Source: an uncultured Draconibacterium sp. (GTDB lineage: Bacteria > Bacteroidota > Bacteroidia > Bacteroidales > Prolixibacteraceae). From it: 64,000 nucleotides of DNA. The stretch lies in assembly GCF_963675065.1 (NCBI RefSeq), contig NZ_OY775906.1:598001-662000 (forward strand). The letters run 5' to 3'. Position numbers and translations under genes: made by a program. A model generated the notes under the pieces. That model had not been told where the DNA came from, searched no databases, and saw nothing but the letters and a program-made list of their open reading frames with translations. This document shows, in pieces, positions 27,326 through 35,721 of this stretch (positions are counted from its first letter, which is position 1; the number at the start of each line of letters is the position of its first letter).

Positions 27326-28339
27326 ATGCAATTACGTTTTAAACCTTTTGAGCTTCAGTTAAAACATGCTTTTACGCTGGCGACAAGTTCGCGTACAACT
27401 ACGCCTGTAATGTTGGTTGAATTGGAACACGACGGGTTAATCGGATACGGCGAAGCTTCCATGCCACCTTATTTGGGCGAATCGCACGAAACAGTTGCGC
27501 GCTTTTTGAAAAAAGTGGACTTATCGGGTTTTAACGATCCGTTCCGCATGGATGAGATTCTTGAATATGTGGATCAGCTAGAGCCGGGAAATCGCGCCGC
27601 CAAAGCAAGTATTGATATTGCATTGCACGATCTGGTGGGTAAAATATTGGGGCAGCCGTGGTATAAAATCTGGGGATTAAAACCTGAAGACACGCCTTAC
27701 ACAACCTACACTATTGGTATTGATACGCGCGAAATGGTAATTGAAAAAACCAGAGAGGCCGCCGGGTTTAAAATGCTAAAGGTTAAAATGGGGCGCGATA
27801 ACGACAAAGAACTGATTGAAACCATTCGATCGGTTACCGATGTGTCTTTGTGTGTGGATGTGAACCAGGGTTGGAAAGATAAACATGAAGCGCTGGAAAT
27901 GATCCACTGGATGAACGAAAAAGGGATTGTTTTTGTAGAGCAGCCCATGCCAAAAGAACAGTTGGATGATATGGCCTGGCTAACGGCACACAGCCCACTG
28001 CCAACCATTGCCGATGAAGCCTTTCAGCGCATTTATGATATCCCGAAATTTAAAGATGTTTACTCCGGAATAAATATTAAACTGATGAAAAGCACCGGCA
28101 TGCGGGAAGCTAAAAAAATGGTAGATGTGGCACGGGCGCTCGATATGAAAGTAATGATTGGCTGTATGACTGAAACCTCGTGTGCCGTGTCGGCGGCTGC
28201 ACAACTTTCGCCAATAGTTGATTGGGCCGACCTTGACGGCGCGTTGCTTATCTCAAACGATATTTTTAATGGAATGAAAGTGATTGACGGAAAAGTCACG
28301 TTAAATGATCTCCCGGGAATTGGGGTAGAAAAGATTTAA
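27326..28339 (+). CDS. ykfB: L-Ala-D/L-Glu epimerase
   Basis: 337 residues, cytosolic, enolase superfamily. KxK motif Lys152-Lys154 (LKVKMG), metal ligands Asp178 (CVDVNQGW), Glu205 (FVEQP) and Asp230 (IADEAF), and the lysine opposite in IKLMKSTG. The C-terminal barrel has GCMTETSCAVSAAAQLS. It converts L-Ala-D-Glu from murein peptides into L-Ala-L-Glu, which ordinary peptidases can split. Specificity is assigned from sequence type and from the adjacent YkfC-like gene. It ends in a strong bidirectional terminator facing murQ. Confidence 0.9.
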   Translation: MQLRFKPFELQLKHAFTLATSSRTTTPVMLVELEHDGLIGYGEASMPPYLGESHETVARFLKKVDLSGFNDPFRMDEILEYVDQLEPGNRAAKASIDIALHDLVGKILGQPWYKIWGLKPEDTPYTTYTIGIDTREMVIEKTREAAGFKMLKVKMGRDNDKELIETIRSVTDVSLCVDVNQGWKDKHEALEMIHWMNEKGIVFVEQPMPKEQLDDMAWLTAHSPLPTIADEAFQRIYDIPKFKDVYSGINIKLMKSTGMREAKKMVDVARALDMKVMIGCMTETSCAVSAAAQLSPIVDWADLDGALLISNDIFNGMKVIDGKVTLNDLPGIGVEKI

Positions 28340-28360
28340 TTTTTCAGATTAAGGCATCAA

Positions 28361-28405
28361 AAAAAAGAACCGTTTAGCTGATTACTCAGCAAACGGTTCT
28401 TTTCA
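28361..28405. terminator. Bidirectional terminator between ykfB and murQ
   Basis: AAAGAACCGTTT and AAACGGTTCTTT arms with an inner GCTGA/TCAGC stem around a short loop (28364-28402), flanked by A-runs on the left and T-runs on the right. It serves both convergent genes. Confidence 0.9.
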
Positions 28406-28449
28406 TTTTTCGTATAGATTGAAACCTGCTCACCGCAGATGTTCGTATC

Positions 28450-29253
28450 TTATTTCTTATAATTATCCAGTACTGCACGGACTGATCCGTGTAAAAGTAA
28501 AAGTCGTTTGGCTTCCTCAAACTCAATGCCCAGTTCATCAACAATCATTTTCGATCCCCGCTCAACCAGCTTTTTGTTGGTAAGTTGCATGTCTACCATT
28601 TTGTTGCCTTTTACACGACCCAGTTTTATCATTAATGAGGTGGTGATCATATTCAGCACCATTTTTTGCGCTGTTCCTGCTTTCATGCGCGTGCTTCCGG
28701 TTACAAATTCAGGGCCTACAATTGGTTCAATGGCGATCTTTGCCACCTTTGCAATTTCTGAATTGGGATTACAGGTGATGCAGGCGGTCAGCAATCCGTT
28801 GGTGTTACCGTCTTTTAGCGCTCCAATAACATAAGGTGTTCCACCTGACGCTGCAATTCCAACAATGGTGTCTTTGTCGTTTACATTAAACTTTTGAAGA
28901 TCTTCCCAACCACCGTGAATATTATCTTCGGCGGCCTCAACTGCTTTTCGTATGGCTTTGTCGCCACCGGCAATAAGACCAATTACAACACCGTCGGGCA
29001 TGCCATAGGTTGGCGGTATTTCCGATGCATCAAGAATTCCCAGTCGTCCGCTGGTGCCTGCACCCAAGTAGAACAGACGACCACCCGATTTTACGCGGTC
29101 AACAAGTTGACTTACTAATTTTTCTATCTGTGGAATTTCTTTTTGTACGGCAACGTGTATTTTTGCATCCTCGTTGTTAATTCCGGTTAACAGCTCTTCA
29201 ACTGTCATCTGGTCGAGGTTGTCGTATAAAGATGATGATTCTGTGACCCTCAT
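28450..29253 (-). CDS. murQ: N-acetylmuramic acid 6-phosphate etherase
   Basis: 267 residues, cytosolic SIS-domain enzyme that splits the lactyl ether of MurNAc-6-P to GlcNAc-6-P and D-lactate. Diagnostic parts: RLFYLGAGTSGRLGILDASEIPPTYG, the EDN motif in AAEDNIHGGW, ASGGTPYVIGAL and the C-terminal VTGSTRMKAGTAQKMVLNM. Slightly shorter than the E. coli enzyme, as usual in Bacteroidota. It overlaps the upstream kinase gene by 4 nt, so the two are translationally coupled. Confidence 0.96.
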   Translation of the reverse strand: MRVTESSSLYDNLDQMTVEELLTGINNEDAKIHVAVQKEIPQIEKLVSQLVDRVKSGGRLFYLGAGTSGRLGILDASEIPPTYGMPDGVVIGLIAGGDKAIRKAVEAAEDNIHGGWEDLQKFNVNDKDTIVGIAASGGTPYVIGALKDGNTNGLLTACITCNPNSEIAKVAKIAIEPIVGPEFVTGSTRMKAGTAQKMVLNMITTSLMIKLGRVKGNKMVDMQLTNKKLVERGSKMIVDELGIEFEEAKRLLLLHGSVRAVLDNYKK

Positions 29254-30095
29254 TTTTCTTCTGAATTGGTATGGAACTTTTTAAGTCCGTTAATAGGTTT
29301 ATCAATAATATTTCCGATCTCTATTTTCCGGTTGAACGCGACTTCTTTAAGCAAATCTGAATAGTGGTACGCAATCGACCCCACAAAGTTTACCGTGTAG
29401 TTTTGATAGTCGTTATAGCGTTCAATATTCCTGAAAAAGAAATCGGTAAAACTTCTTTTTATCAGATTTTGAACGTAAATATGATTTTTGTTTTTGCTTA
29501 GAAATTCTGAAAATTTAGCCAGGTAGCGACTCGGGTATTCTTCGCGATAAACCGAGTTTAAAACATCTGCCACCTCAAGGTGCAGTTCGCTTTCCATTTT
29601 TTGTTTCAGGCCTTCGGGTATGGCGCGTTTAAAGTAATCGTTCATAAGAAGTTTACCCAGATAGGCACCACTTCCTTCATCGCCCAAAATGAAACCCAGG
29701 GTAGGAACTTTGTCCACAATTTCGGAGCCATTATAAAGGCACGAATTGGTTCCGGTACCCAATATGCAGGCAATACCCGATGATTTTCCCAACAGTGCAC
29801 GTGCAGCACCTAAAATATCGTCTTCAACTGCTATTGAAGCCTTTGGAAATACTCTTTTCAGAGCTTTCGATACTACTTGGTCGGTTTTGCCTTTTATGCA
29901 TCCCGCACCATAGAAATATACTTCGTTTACCTCTTTTTTTTGGTTGTTTGTGAATGTGCTTGAAAGAGTTGCAAAAATTTCTTCTGTTTGCTGGAAAAAG
30001 GGGTTGATTCCGTGAGTGCTAATTATATACTCTTTTTCAGGACTCATAAACAACCAATCGGTTTTTGATGAGCCACTGTCTGCTATTACAATCAT
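29250..30095 (-). CDS. BadF/BadG-type amino-sugar kinase (MurNAc/GlcNAc kinase, MurK-like)
   Basis: 281 residues of the ASKHA fold. The phosphate-1 motif is IADSGSSKTDWLFM at the N-terminus, the phosphate-2 region GIACILGTGTNSCLYNG, and GDEGSGAYLGKLLMNDY is the typical BadF/NAGK signature. Close coupling to murQ indicates that it phosphorylates MurNAc (and perhaps GlcNAc) at O6, as reported for Clostridium MurK and the Tannerella muramic-acid pathway. First gene of the kinase-murQ unit, divergent from the amidase operon, with operator site 3 in between. Confidence 0.85.
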   Translation of the reverse strand: MIVIADSGSSKTDWLFMSPEKEYIISTHGINPFFQQTEEIFATLSSTFTNNQKKEVNEVYFYGAGCIKGKTDQVVSKALKRVFPKASIAVEDDILGAARALLGKSSGIACILGTGTNSCLYNGSEIVDKVPTLGFILGDEGSGAYLGKLLMNDYFKRAIPEGLKQKMESELHLEVADVLNSVYREEYPSRYLAKFSEFLSKNKNHIYVQNLIKRSFTDFFFRNIERYNDYQNYTVNFVGSIAYHYSDLLKEVAFNRKIEIGNIIDKPINGLKKFHTNSEEK

Positions 30096-30133
30096 TCGGA
30101 TACTATTGGTTTATTTTCAGAAATTTTCTGTCG

Positions 30134-30192
30134 CAAATGTACAAAATCTTTTCTTAATTGGTAATATGTAATACAAATTTTGCCTACATTTG
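30134..30192. promoter_or_regulatory. Divergent promoters sharing GntR operator, site 3
   Basis: A minus-strand -7 box for the kinase-murQ unit (CAAATGTA on the plus strand, 30134-30141) and a plus-strand TACATTTG for the amidase operon (30185-30192) flank the near-palindrome at 30157-30178. It reads ATTGGTA-ATATGTAA-TACAAAT, one base from site 2. The operator would cover the -33 region of both promoters, so one bound dimer could shut both directions. Confidence 0.7.
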
Positions 30193-30217
30193 TTGCCATA
30201 ATCTTAGTCGGAAAACT

Positions 30218-33190
30218 ATGAAGAATTTAAAACTGACTAAATCACAAACGCTTAAAGTAAGCAAGAAAATGGTAACATTCCTGTTTTTCTTGTTCTTAAT
30301 TCTCTTTTATACTTCTGCAAGTGCTCAGCAACAGGCATCCCTGAACGAGCAGCTAAATAAAGCGCTAACTCAAAAAAGCAGTACTGCTTTTTATGTGGGT
30401 AACGAAAACTACCTTAACGGAAAAAGGGTGTCACTTGACACTATGTACTTTTCGCCAGGCAACGATACATTGTATCTTTATTTTAATAAAGCGCTGGCTG
30501 AAATGCCTTTTCGGGAAAACAGTTTGTCGCATGTTCGCGACTCCATTCGAAATGTTTTGCCCGATTCGTTAAAAAACATCCCTCTGAAAATTTGGGCTAA
30601 TCAATTGCCTTTGCACGAACTGGTGCCTAATTATTACAGAAACGAAATTTCAGTTGATAAAAACAGGTTAGCACCGGCAAGCCGAAACCGAAAAAATGTG
30701 GTTCAGAAGATCAGACCATACGAAATCTTGAAAGGACTGGATGGAGCCAATATTGCGTTGTGGAACAGTCACGGATGGTATTATGAAACTTCGCGTGATA
30801 GATGGGAATGGCAGCGCGCACGTTTGTTTACCAATCTTGAAGATATTTCGCCGAGTTCATTTGTAATTCCTTTTATTATTCCAATGCTGGAAAATGCCGG
30901 CGCTAATGTTTTTAATGCACGCGAGCGCGACTGGCAGATCAATGAAGTGGTTGTTGATAATGATCAATCGACCGGGAAAAGCAAATTCAAAAAACCGCGT
31001 AAACGCAACGATGAGGATAAAGGATTTGCTTATTCTGAGTTGATACAAGGAACCACAAATCCTTTTCTGGAAGGAACAGCAATTCGGTTCGAAGGCAGAA
31101 ATAAAGCAAATGTTGCCACCTATATTCCTGATTTCCCCGCAGCAGGAGAATATGGTGTATATGTTTCGTATGCAAAAGGCGACGGGCCGGTTACTTATCG
31201 TGTTACGCATTCGGGGGGAGTAAGCGACTTTTTGGTTGACCAACGAATGGGATATGGAACCTGGATCTACCTCGATAAGTTTTATTTTAATGCGGGGAAA
31301 GATAAAAAGGCTGCCAAAGTAAAATTGATAGCACCGGAAGGTGAAGGAAAAACGTTCTCGGCTGATGCAGTTCGTTTTGGCGGAGGAATAGGAAACATTG
31401 TTCGCAACGGCAAATTAGGTGGTCTTGCACGTTTTTATGAAGGTGCCCGTTACAACCTGCAATATTCCGGCGCACCCGACACGCTGGTGTGGAATCTGCA
31501 TAACGGTGAAGATGATTACAAAGACGATTATATGAGTCGAGGTGAATGGGTAGACTGGCTAATGGGAGTACCGTTTGGCCCAACCAAAAACCGGATGGCT
31601 CCGGGATTGGAAATTCCAATCGACCTGGCTTTTGCATTTCATACTGATGCCGGAATTTTGCCCGATAACCAGATTGTAGGAACATTGGGTATCTATTCAA
31701 CCGACAGAGATACTTCTGTTTTTCCTGATGGACAATCGAAATACGCCTCGCGCGATTTGACCGATCTTATACAGACACAGATTGTAAGCGATATAAACGC
31801 CGTTTATAAGAGCAACTGGACACGCCGCGGAATGTGGAATTCGCAATACAGCGAGGCTTACCGTCCGCAGGTACCAACCATGCTGTTGGAGTTATTGTCG
31901 CATCAAAACCTGGAGGACGCAAAATATGTGCTGAATCCAAAATTTCGTTTTGATGTTTCGCGTGCCATTTATAAAGGAATGTTACGTTTTGTAACATCGC
32001 AAAATGGACAAGATTACGTGGTGCAGCCTTTGCCGGTTGATCATTTAAATGTTTTGTTTACTGATGGAAATGCAGTGAAATTAGCATGGAAACCGGTAAT
32101 TGATGAATTGGAACCAACCGCAGTTCCTGAAAAATATATGGTTTATAAACGTATCGGCGACAACGGATTTGATAACGGAATACTGGTCGATAAACCGGAA
32201 ATAACATTAACTGATTTGGAGCCCGGTAAAGTGTATGGATTTATGGTTACAGCGGTAAATGCTGGTGGCGAAAGTTTTCCATCAGAAACAGTATCGGTAG
32301 GAATTGCCGAAAGCAGCAAAGGCAAAGTGATGATCGTAAATGGTTTCGACCGTATTGATGGACCGGCCATTTTTGAGACGGATTCACTGGCGGGTGTTTG
32401 GCGTTTCCTCGATCATGGAGTGGCTTATGGATATGAAATGTCGACTACCGGAGATCAGTACGATTTTGAGCGTAAATCTGTTTGGTTAGATGATGATAGT
32501 CCCGGTTTTGGAGCGAGTTATGCCGATCTGGAAACTACCATTTTCAGAGGTAATACCTTCGATTTTTCGATGATACACGGCAAAAGTTTGTTGGCCAATG
32601 GTTATAGTTTTGTAACGTCGAGTGATGAAGCTGTGGAAGACGGCCTGGCCGATCTTAACAATTACAAGCTGGTTGACTTGCTTTATGGCGAAGAGAAAAA
32701 AACTTATCTGCCGGGTAACGATTCCATACCATATTTCGAAATCTACACCGAAAAAATGATCAATGCGCTTTCTGAATATGCAAAAAATGGCGGAAACATT
32801 TTTATGTCGGGGGCGTATGTTGGCACAGAAGTTTCAAAAGATAAAGCGCAAAAAGAACGGATTGGAAATCTGTTTGGATTTAAATGGCGGACAAACCATG
32901 CAGTAAAAGGCGGACAATTTTATTCCGTGAATTCAAATAGTAACTTTACAGGTGCGTTCAACACTGATTATACATTGGAGCAATACCCCGTTGAAGCACC
33001 CGATGGAATTGAGGCCTTTGATGCAGATGGAAAGACGATCTTCCGGTATACAGAAAACGGAATTAGTGCAGGCGTTTATTACGAAAATAAACACAAATCG
33101 CTGGTGTTGGGATTTCCTTTTGAAAGTGTAAAAGGGCAGAATGAGCGCGATGCGTTAATGCGTGAAATACTGAAAATTTTAGAAGAATAA
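30218..33190 (+). CDS. Amidase_3-like exported protein with inserted golvesin-type domain and Fn3
   Basis: 990 residues, exported (hydrophobic segment about 18-37 ending ASAQQQ). The catalytic-type domain appears split. An N-terminal half (about 150-245) has IALWNSHGWYYE and NLEDISPSSFVIPFIIPMLENAGANVFNARERD, and a later part (about 500-600) has PTMLLELLSHQNLEDAKYVLNPKFRFDVSRAIYKG; both match the ends of N-acetylmuramoyl-L-alanine amidases (Amidase_3). Between them sits a beta-domain of the golvesin/xanthan-lyase kind (about 290-395). An Fn3 domain follows (about 610-700), then a DUF-like flavodoxin-ish C-terminal region. Homologues are often called xanthan lyase because of the inserted domain, but the context supports a murein amidase. 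Start ATG 30218. Confidence 0.75.
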   Translation: MKNLKLTKSQTLKVSKKMVTFLFFLFLILFYTSASAQQQASLNEQLNKALTQKSSTAFYVGNENYLNGKRVSLDTMYFSPGNDTLYLYFNKALAEMPFRENSLSHVRDSIRNVLPDSLKNIPLKIWANQLPLHELVPNYYRNEISVDKNRLAPASRNRKNVVQKIRPYEILKGLDGANIALWNSHGWYYETSRDRWEWQRARLFTNLEDISPSSFVIPFIIPMLENAGANVFNARERDWQINEVVVDNDQSTGKSKFKKPRKRNDEDKGFAYSELIQGTTNPFLEGTAIRFEGRNKANVATYIPDFPAAGEYGVYVSYAKGDGPVTYRVTHSGGVSDFLVDQRMGYGTWIYLDKFYFNAGKDKKAAKVKLIAPEGEGKTFSADAVRFGGGIGNIVRNGKLGGLARFYEGARYNLQYSGAPDTLVWNLHNGEDDYKDDYMSRGEWVDWLMGVPFGPTKNRMAPGLEIPIDLAFAFHTDAGILPDNQIVGTLGIYSTDRDTSVFPDGQSKYASRDLTDLIQTQIVSDINAVYKSNWTRRGMWNSQYSEAYRPQVPTMLLELLSHQNLEDAKYVLNPKFRFDVSRAIYKGMLRFVTSQNGQDYVVQPLPVDHLNVLFTDGNAVKLAWKPVIDELEPTAVPEKYMVYKRIGDNGFDNGILVDKPEITLTDLEPGKVYGFMVTAVNAGGESFPSETVSVGIAESSKGKVMIVNGFDRIDGPAIFETDSLAGVWRFLDHGVAYGYEMSTTGDQYDFERKSVWLDDDSPGFGASYADLETTIFRGNTFDFSMIHGKSLLANGYSFVTSSDEAVEDGLADLNNYKLVDLLYGEEKKTYLPGNDSIPYFEIYTEKMINALSEYAKNGGNIFMSGAYVGTEVSKDKAQKERIGNLFGFKWRTNHAVKGGQFYSVNSNSNFTGAFNTDYTLEQYPVEAPDGIEAFDADGKTIFRYTENGISAGVYYENKHKSLVLGFPFESVKGQNERDALMREILKILEE

Positions 33191-33206
33191 GAAAAAACTA
33201 TAGATA

Positions 33207-34667
33207 ATGACTAAAATTAACTGTTTCGTACCCGCCGCAGCATGGTCGCAAGTGGCGAATATGATTGGAGAATTACAAGCCAATCCTTCAATAAATAAAA
33301 TATTTTTACCCGAAAATGTGGCCAAAGAAGCCGGCGTAAAAGCAGAAGCTTTTTCGTTTGAAACACTAACTTCTACTGCAACGGTAAAAGCTATGGCTGC
33401 TTTAGCTGAAGATGCCGATTACGTTTTATTGCTGACTAAAGTAACTGCCGTAAAACTAGGGCAATTTGCCATCGAGCGTTTGGTGGACACAGCAGAATTA
33501 ACCGGCGCCGTAAAAGTGTATTCCGATTATTATGAGGTGAAAGAAGGCAAGCTGGCAACGCATCCGGTGATTGATTACCAGGAAGGTAGTTTACGCGACG
33601 ACTTTAATTTTGGTCCGCTGGTGTTGTATAAGGCTAATGCATTCAGAACAGCTGTAAAAAACATGACACAGGATTTTGAACATGCCGGAATGTATTACCT
33701 TCGTTTAAAGGTGGCGCAGCAAGGCGAATTGTTCCGCATTCCTGAGTTCTTATATACCATTGATGAAACCGACAACCGCAAGAGTGGCCAGAAAATATTT
33801 GATTATGTAGATCCGAAAAACCGCCAGGTGCAGGTTGAAATGGAGCAGGCAGCAACCGAACATTTAAAAGATGTGGGCGCCTGGTTAAGTCCTGATTTTA
33901 CTCCGGTCGAGTTGAATGAAAAGGCTTTTGCAAAAAAAGCTTCGGTAATCATTCCGGTGCGAAACCGTGAAAAAACAATCGCTGATGCTATCGAATCGGT
34001 ACTGATGCAAAAAACGAATTTCGATTTTAACCTCATCATTATTGATAATCACTCTACTGATAAAACCACTTCAATCATTAAATCTTTTGCTGAAAAAGAT
34101 GAGCGTGTGTTACACATTATCCCGGTTCGTGAAGATCTTGGTATTGGCGGATGTTGGAACCTTGGTGTTCACGATTCGCGTTGTGGAATGATTGCCATGC
34201 AGTTGGACAGTGACGATATATATAAAGACGAAAATACCTTGCAAAAAGTGGTTGATGTTTTTGAAGCCGAAAAATGTGCCATGGTTGTAGGCACCTATCA
34301 GCTGGTGAATTTTGATTTGGAGGAAATACCACCGGGTATTATCGACCATAAAGAGTGGACACCAGACAATGGTAAGAACAATGCTTTACGAATTAACGGT
34401 TTAGGCGCGCCGCGTGCTTTCTACACGCCGGTGCTGCGCGATGTGAAAATTCCGAATACCAGCTACGGTGAAGATTATGCCGTTGGTTTGGCTATTTCGA
34501 GAGATTACCAGATCGGCCGTATTTACGACAATCTTTACCTGTGCCGCCGCTGGGACGATAACTCGGATGCCGCGCTGGATATTGTGAAAATGAATGCACA
34601 CAATACCTACAAAGACAGGATTCGTACCATTGAATTAAAAGCCCGTCAAAAGAAAAACAGAGGATAA
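33207..34667 (+). CDS. GT2-family glycosyltransferase with N-terminal GT-like half domain
   Basis: 486 residues, no signal peptide or membrane segment. The C-terminal GT-A domain (about 245-470) starts with KASVIIPVRNREKTIADAIESVL, contains IIIDNHSTDKTTSII, and has the metal-binding DSDD in MQLDSDDIYKDE. The N-terminal 230 residues include GSLRDDFNFGPLVLYKANAF and RLKVAQQGELFRIPEFLYTI, which look like the acceptor half of another GT2 domain. Donor and acceptor are unknown. Its place between a murein amidase and a HIT-type protein, inside a degradative locus, is hard to explain. 16 nt after the amidase gene. Confidence 0.82.
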   Translation: MTKINCFVPAAAWSQVANMIGELQANPSINKIFLPENVAKEAGVKAEAFSFETLTSTATVKAMAALAEDADYVLLLTKVTAVKLGQFAIERLVDTAELTGAVKVYSDYYEVKEGKLATHPVIDYQEGSLRDDFNFGPLVLYKANAFRTAVKNMTQDFEHAGMYYLRLKVAQQGELFRIPEFLYTIDETDNRKSGQKIFDYVDPKNRQVQVEMEQAATEHLKDVGAWLSPDFTPVELNEKAFAKKASVIIPVRNREKTIADAIESVLMQKTNFDFNLIIIDNHSTDKTTSIIKSFAEKDERVLHIIPVREDLGIGGCWNLGVHDSRCGMIAMQLDSDDIYKDENTLQKVVDVFEAEKCAMVVGTYQLVNFDLEEIPPGIIDHKEWTPDNGKNNALRINGLGAPRAFYTPVLRDVKIPNTSYGEDYAVGLAISRDYQIGRIYDNLYLCRRWDDNSDAALDIVKMNAHNTYKDRIRTIELKARQKKNRG

Positions 34668-34676
34668 AAATTAAGT

Positions 34677-34775
34677 TTCACGCAAAGGAAGAAAGAAGCG
34701 CAAAGTGCGCTAAGTTTTATTCCGAATCTTCATTCTTTGTGGTCTTTGCGATAATCTTAGCGAACTCTGCGTGAA
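34677..34775. repeat. Dispersed-type intergenic repeat with inverted ends
   Basis: The ends TTCACGCA (34677-34684) and TGCGTGAA (34768-34775) are perfect inverted repeats. Inside, GCGCTAAG faces CTTAGCG and GCGCAAAG faces CTTTGCG, so the whole piece can fold into a long imperfect hairpin. It fills the spacer between the GT2 gene and the DUF4922 gene inside what is otherwise one operon. A related fragment (CCTTTGTGGCTTTGCGTC) occurs near 44500. MITE- or REP-like by form. Confidence 0.55.
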
Positions 34776-34782
34776 TAAAAAA

Positions 34783-35721
34783 ATGAACTCAATTTCAAAA
34801 GAAATAAAACAACTCCTTTCCGATCAGAAAACAGAATGGGAACTGGCAGGAAAGAATTTCGCCGGACTGGAAAACGTGCAGGTGCGCGAATTTCAGTTTG
34901 AAGGATTTTCGGTAAAAGTGCAGTTTAATCCCGGACGAATTGTTTCGTCGGCAGCCAAAGTGGATAAAAAATCGATTGAAGCCCGGCCGTGTTTTTTGTG
35001 TGCGGCCAATCGACCTCCAGAGCAGCGTGGAGTAACTTTTGGCGATTACGAGGTGTTGGTAAATCCGTTCCCGATATTCCCTGAGCATTTTACGATTCCG
35101 GCTTTTGCACATACGCCACAGCAAATAAAAGGCAACCTTGGCAATATGCTCGATCTGGCACAGGCGATGGAAGGTTTTACCTTGTTTTACAACGGACCAA
35201 AATGTGGTGCGTCGGCACCCGATCATTTTCATTTTCAGGCCGGAAATGCTGGTTTTATGCCGTTGGATGAAGAAACAGCCACATTAAAAGAAAAATATGG
35301 CGATGAGTGGGAAAAAGATGATGTGAATTACAGCGCCATAAAAGATGGACTTCGCAACTTTTTGGTGCTGGAGTCGGCCAATAAAATGGCTTTGATTAAT
35401 GCTTTTGCCCACATCTATTCAGCACTTGATGATCCACAAAGTGATGAGGAACCAATGCTGAATATTCTTACACGGTACGAAAATAATGGCTGGAGGATAC
35501 TTGTTTTTCCACGTGCCTTACATCGTCCGTCGCAGTATTTTGCCGAAGGAGTGGAGAATATTCTGATCAGTCCGGCTTCGGTTGATATGGGTGGTGTGTT
35601 GATCACCCCCCAGGAGAAGGATTTTTTGAAGATCGGGAAAGCCGATATTGAAAGTATACTAAAACAGGTTTTTTTGCCTGAAGATCAATTTGATAAGCTA
35701 ATCGTAAAACTTAAACAATGA
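34783..35721 (+). CDS. DUF4922 protein, HIT/Ap4A-phosphorylase-like nucleotidyltransferase fold
   Basis: 312 residues from ATG 34783 (a GTG at 34771 belongs to the repeat's edge). A HIT-superfamily HxHxQ motif is present as His148-Phe-His150-Phe-Gln152 (DHFHFQAGNAGFMP). A Cys-x-x-Cys (CFLCAANRPPEQRG, about 65-75) resembles the zinc site of GalT-type enzymes. YEVLVNPFPIFPEHFTI matches the strand before the active site of Ap4A phosphorylase and GalT relatives. So nucleotidyl transfer or phosphorolysis is likely, but the substrate is unknown. Its stop overlaps the SpoIID-like start by 4 nt (ATGA), so the two are coupled. Confidence 0.78.
   Translation: MNSISKEIKQLLSDQKTEWELAGKNFAGLENVQVREFQFEGFSVKVQFNPGRIVSSAAKVDKKSIEARPCFLCAANRPPEQRGVTFGDYEVLVNPFPIFPEHFTIPAFAHTPQQIKGNLGNMLDLAQAMEGFTLFYNGPKCGASAPDHFHFQAGNAGFMPLDEETATLKEKYGDEWEKDDVNYSAIKDGLRNFLVLESANKMALINAFAHIYSALDDPQSDEEPMLNILTRYENNGWRILVFPRALHRPSQYFAEGVENILISPASVDMGGVLITPQEKDFLKIGKADIESILKQVFLPEDQFDKLIVKLKQ

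Noticed and set aside
30218..33190. Xanthan lyase
   Set aside because: Only the inserted beta domain fits that name; no polysaccharide lyase catalytic domain is visible, and the neighbours are murein genes.
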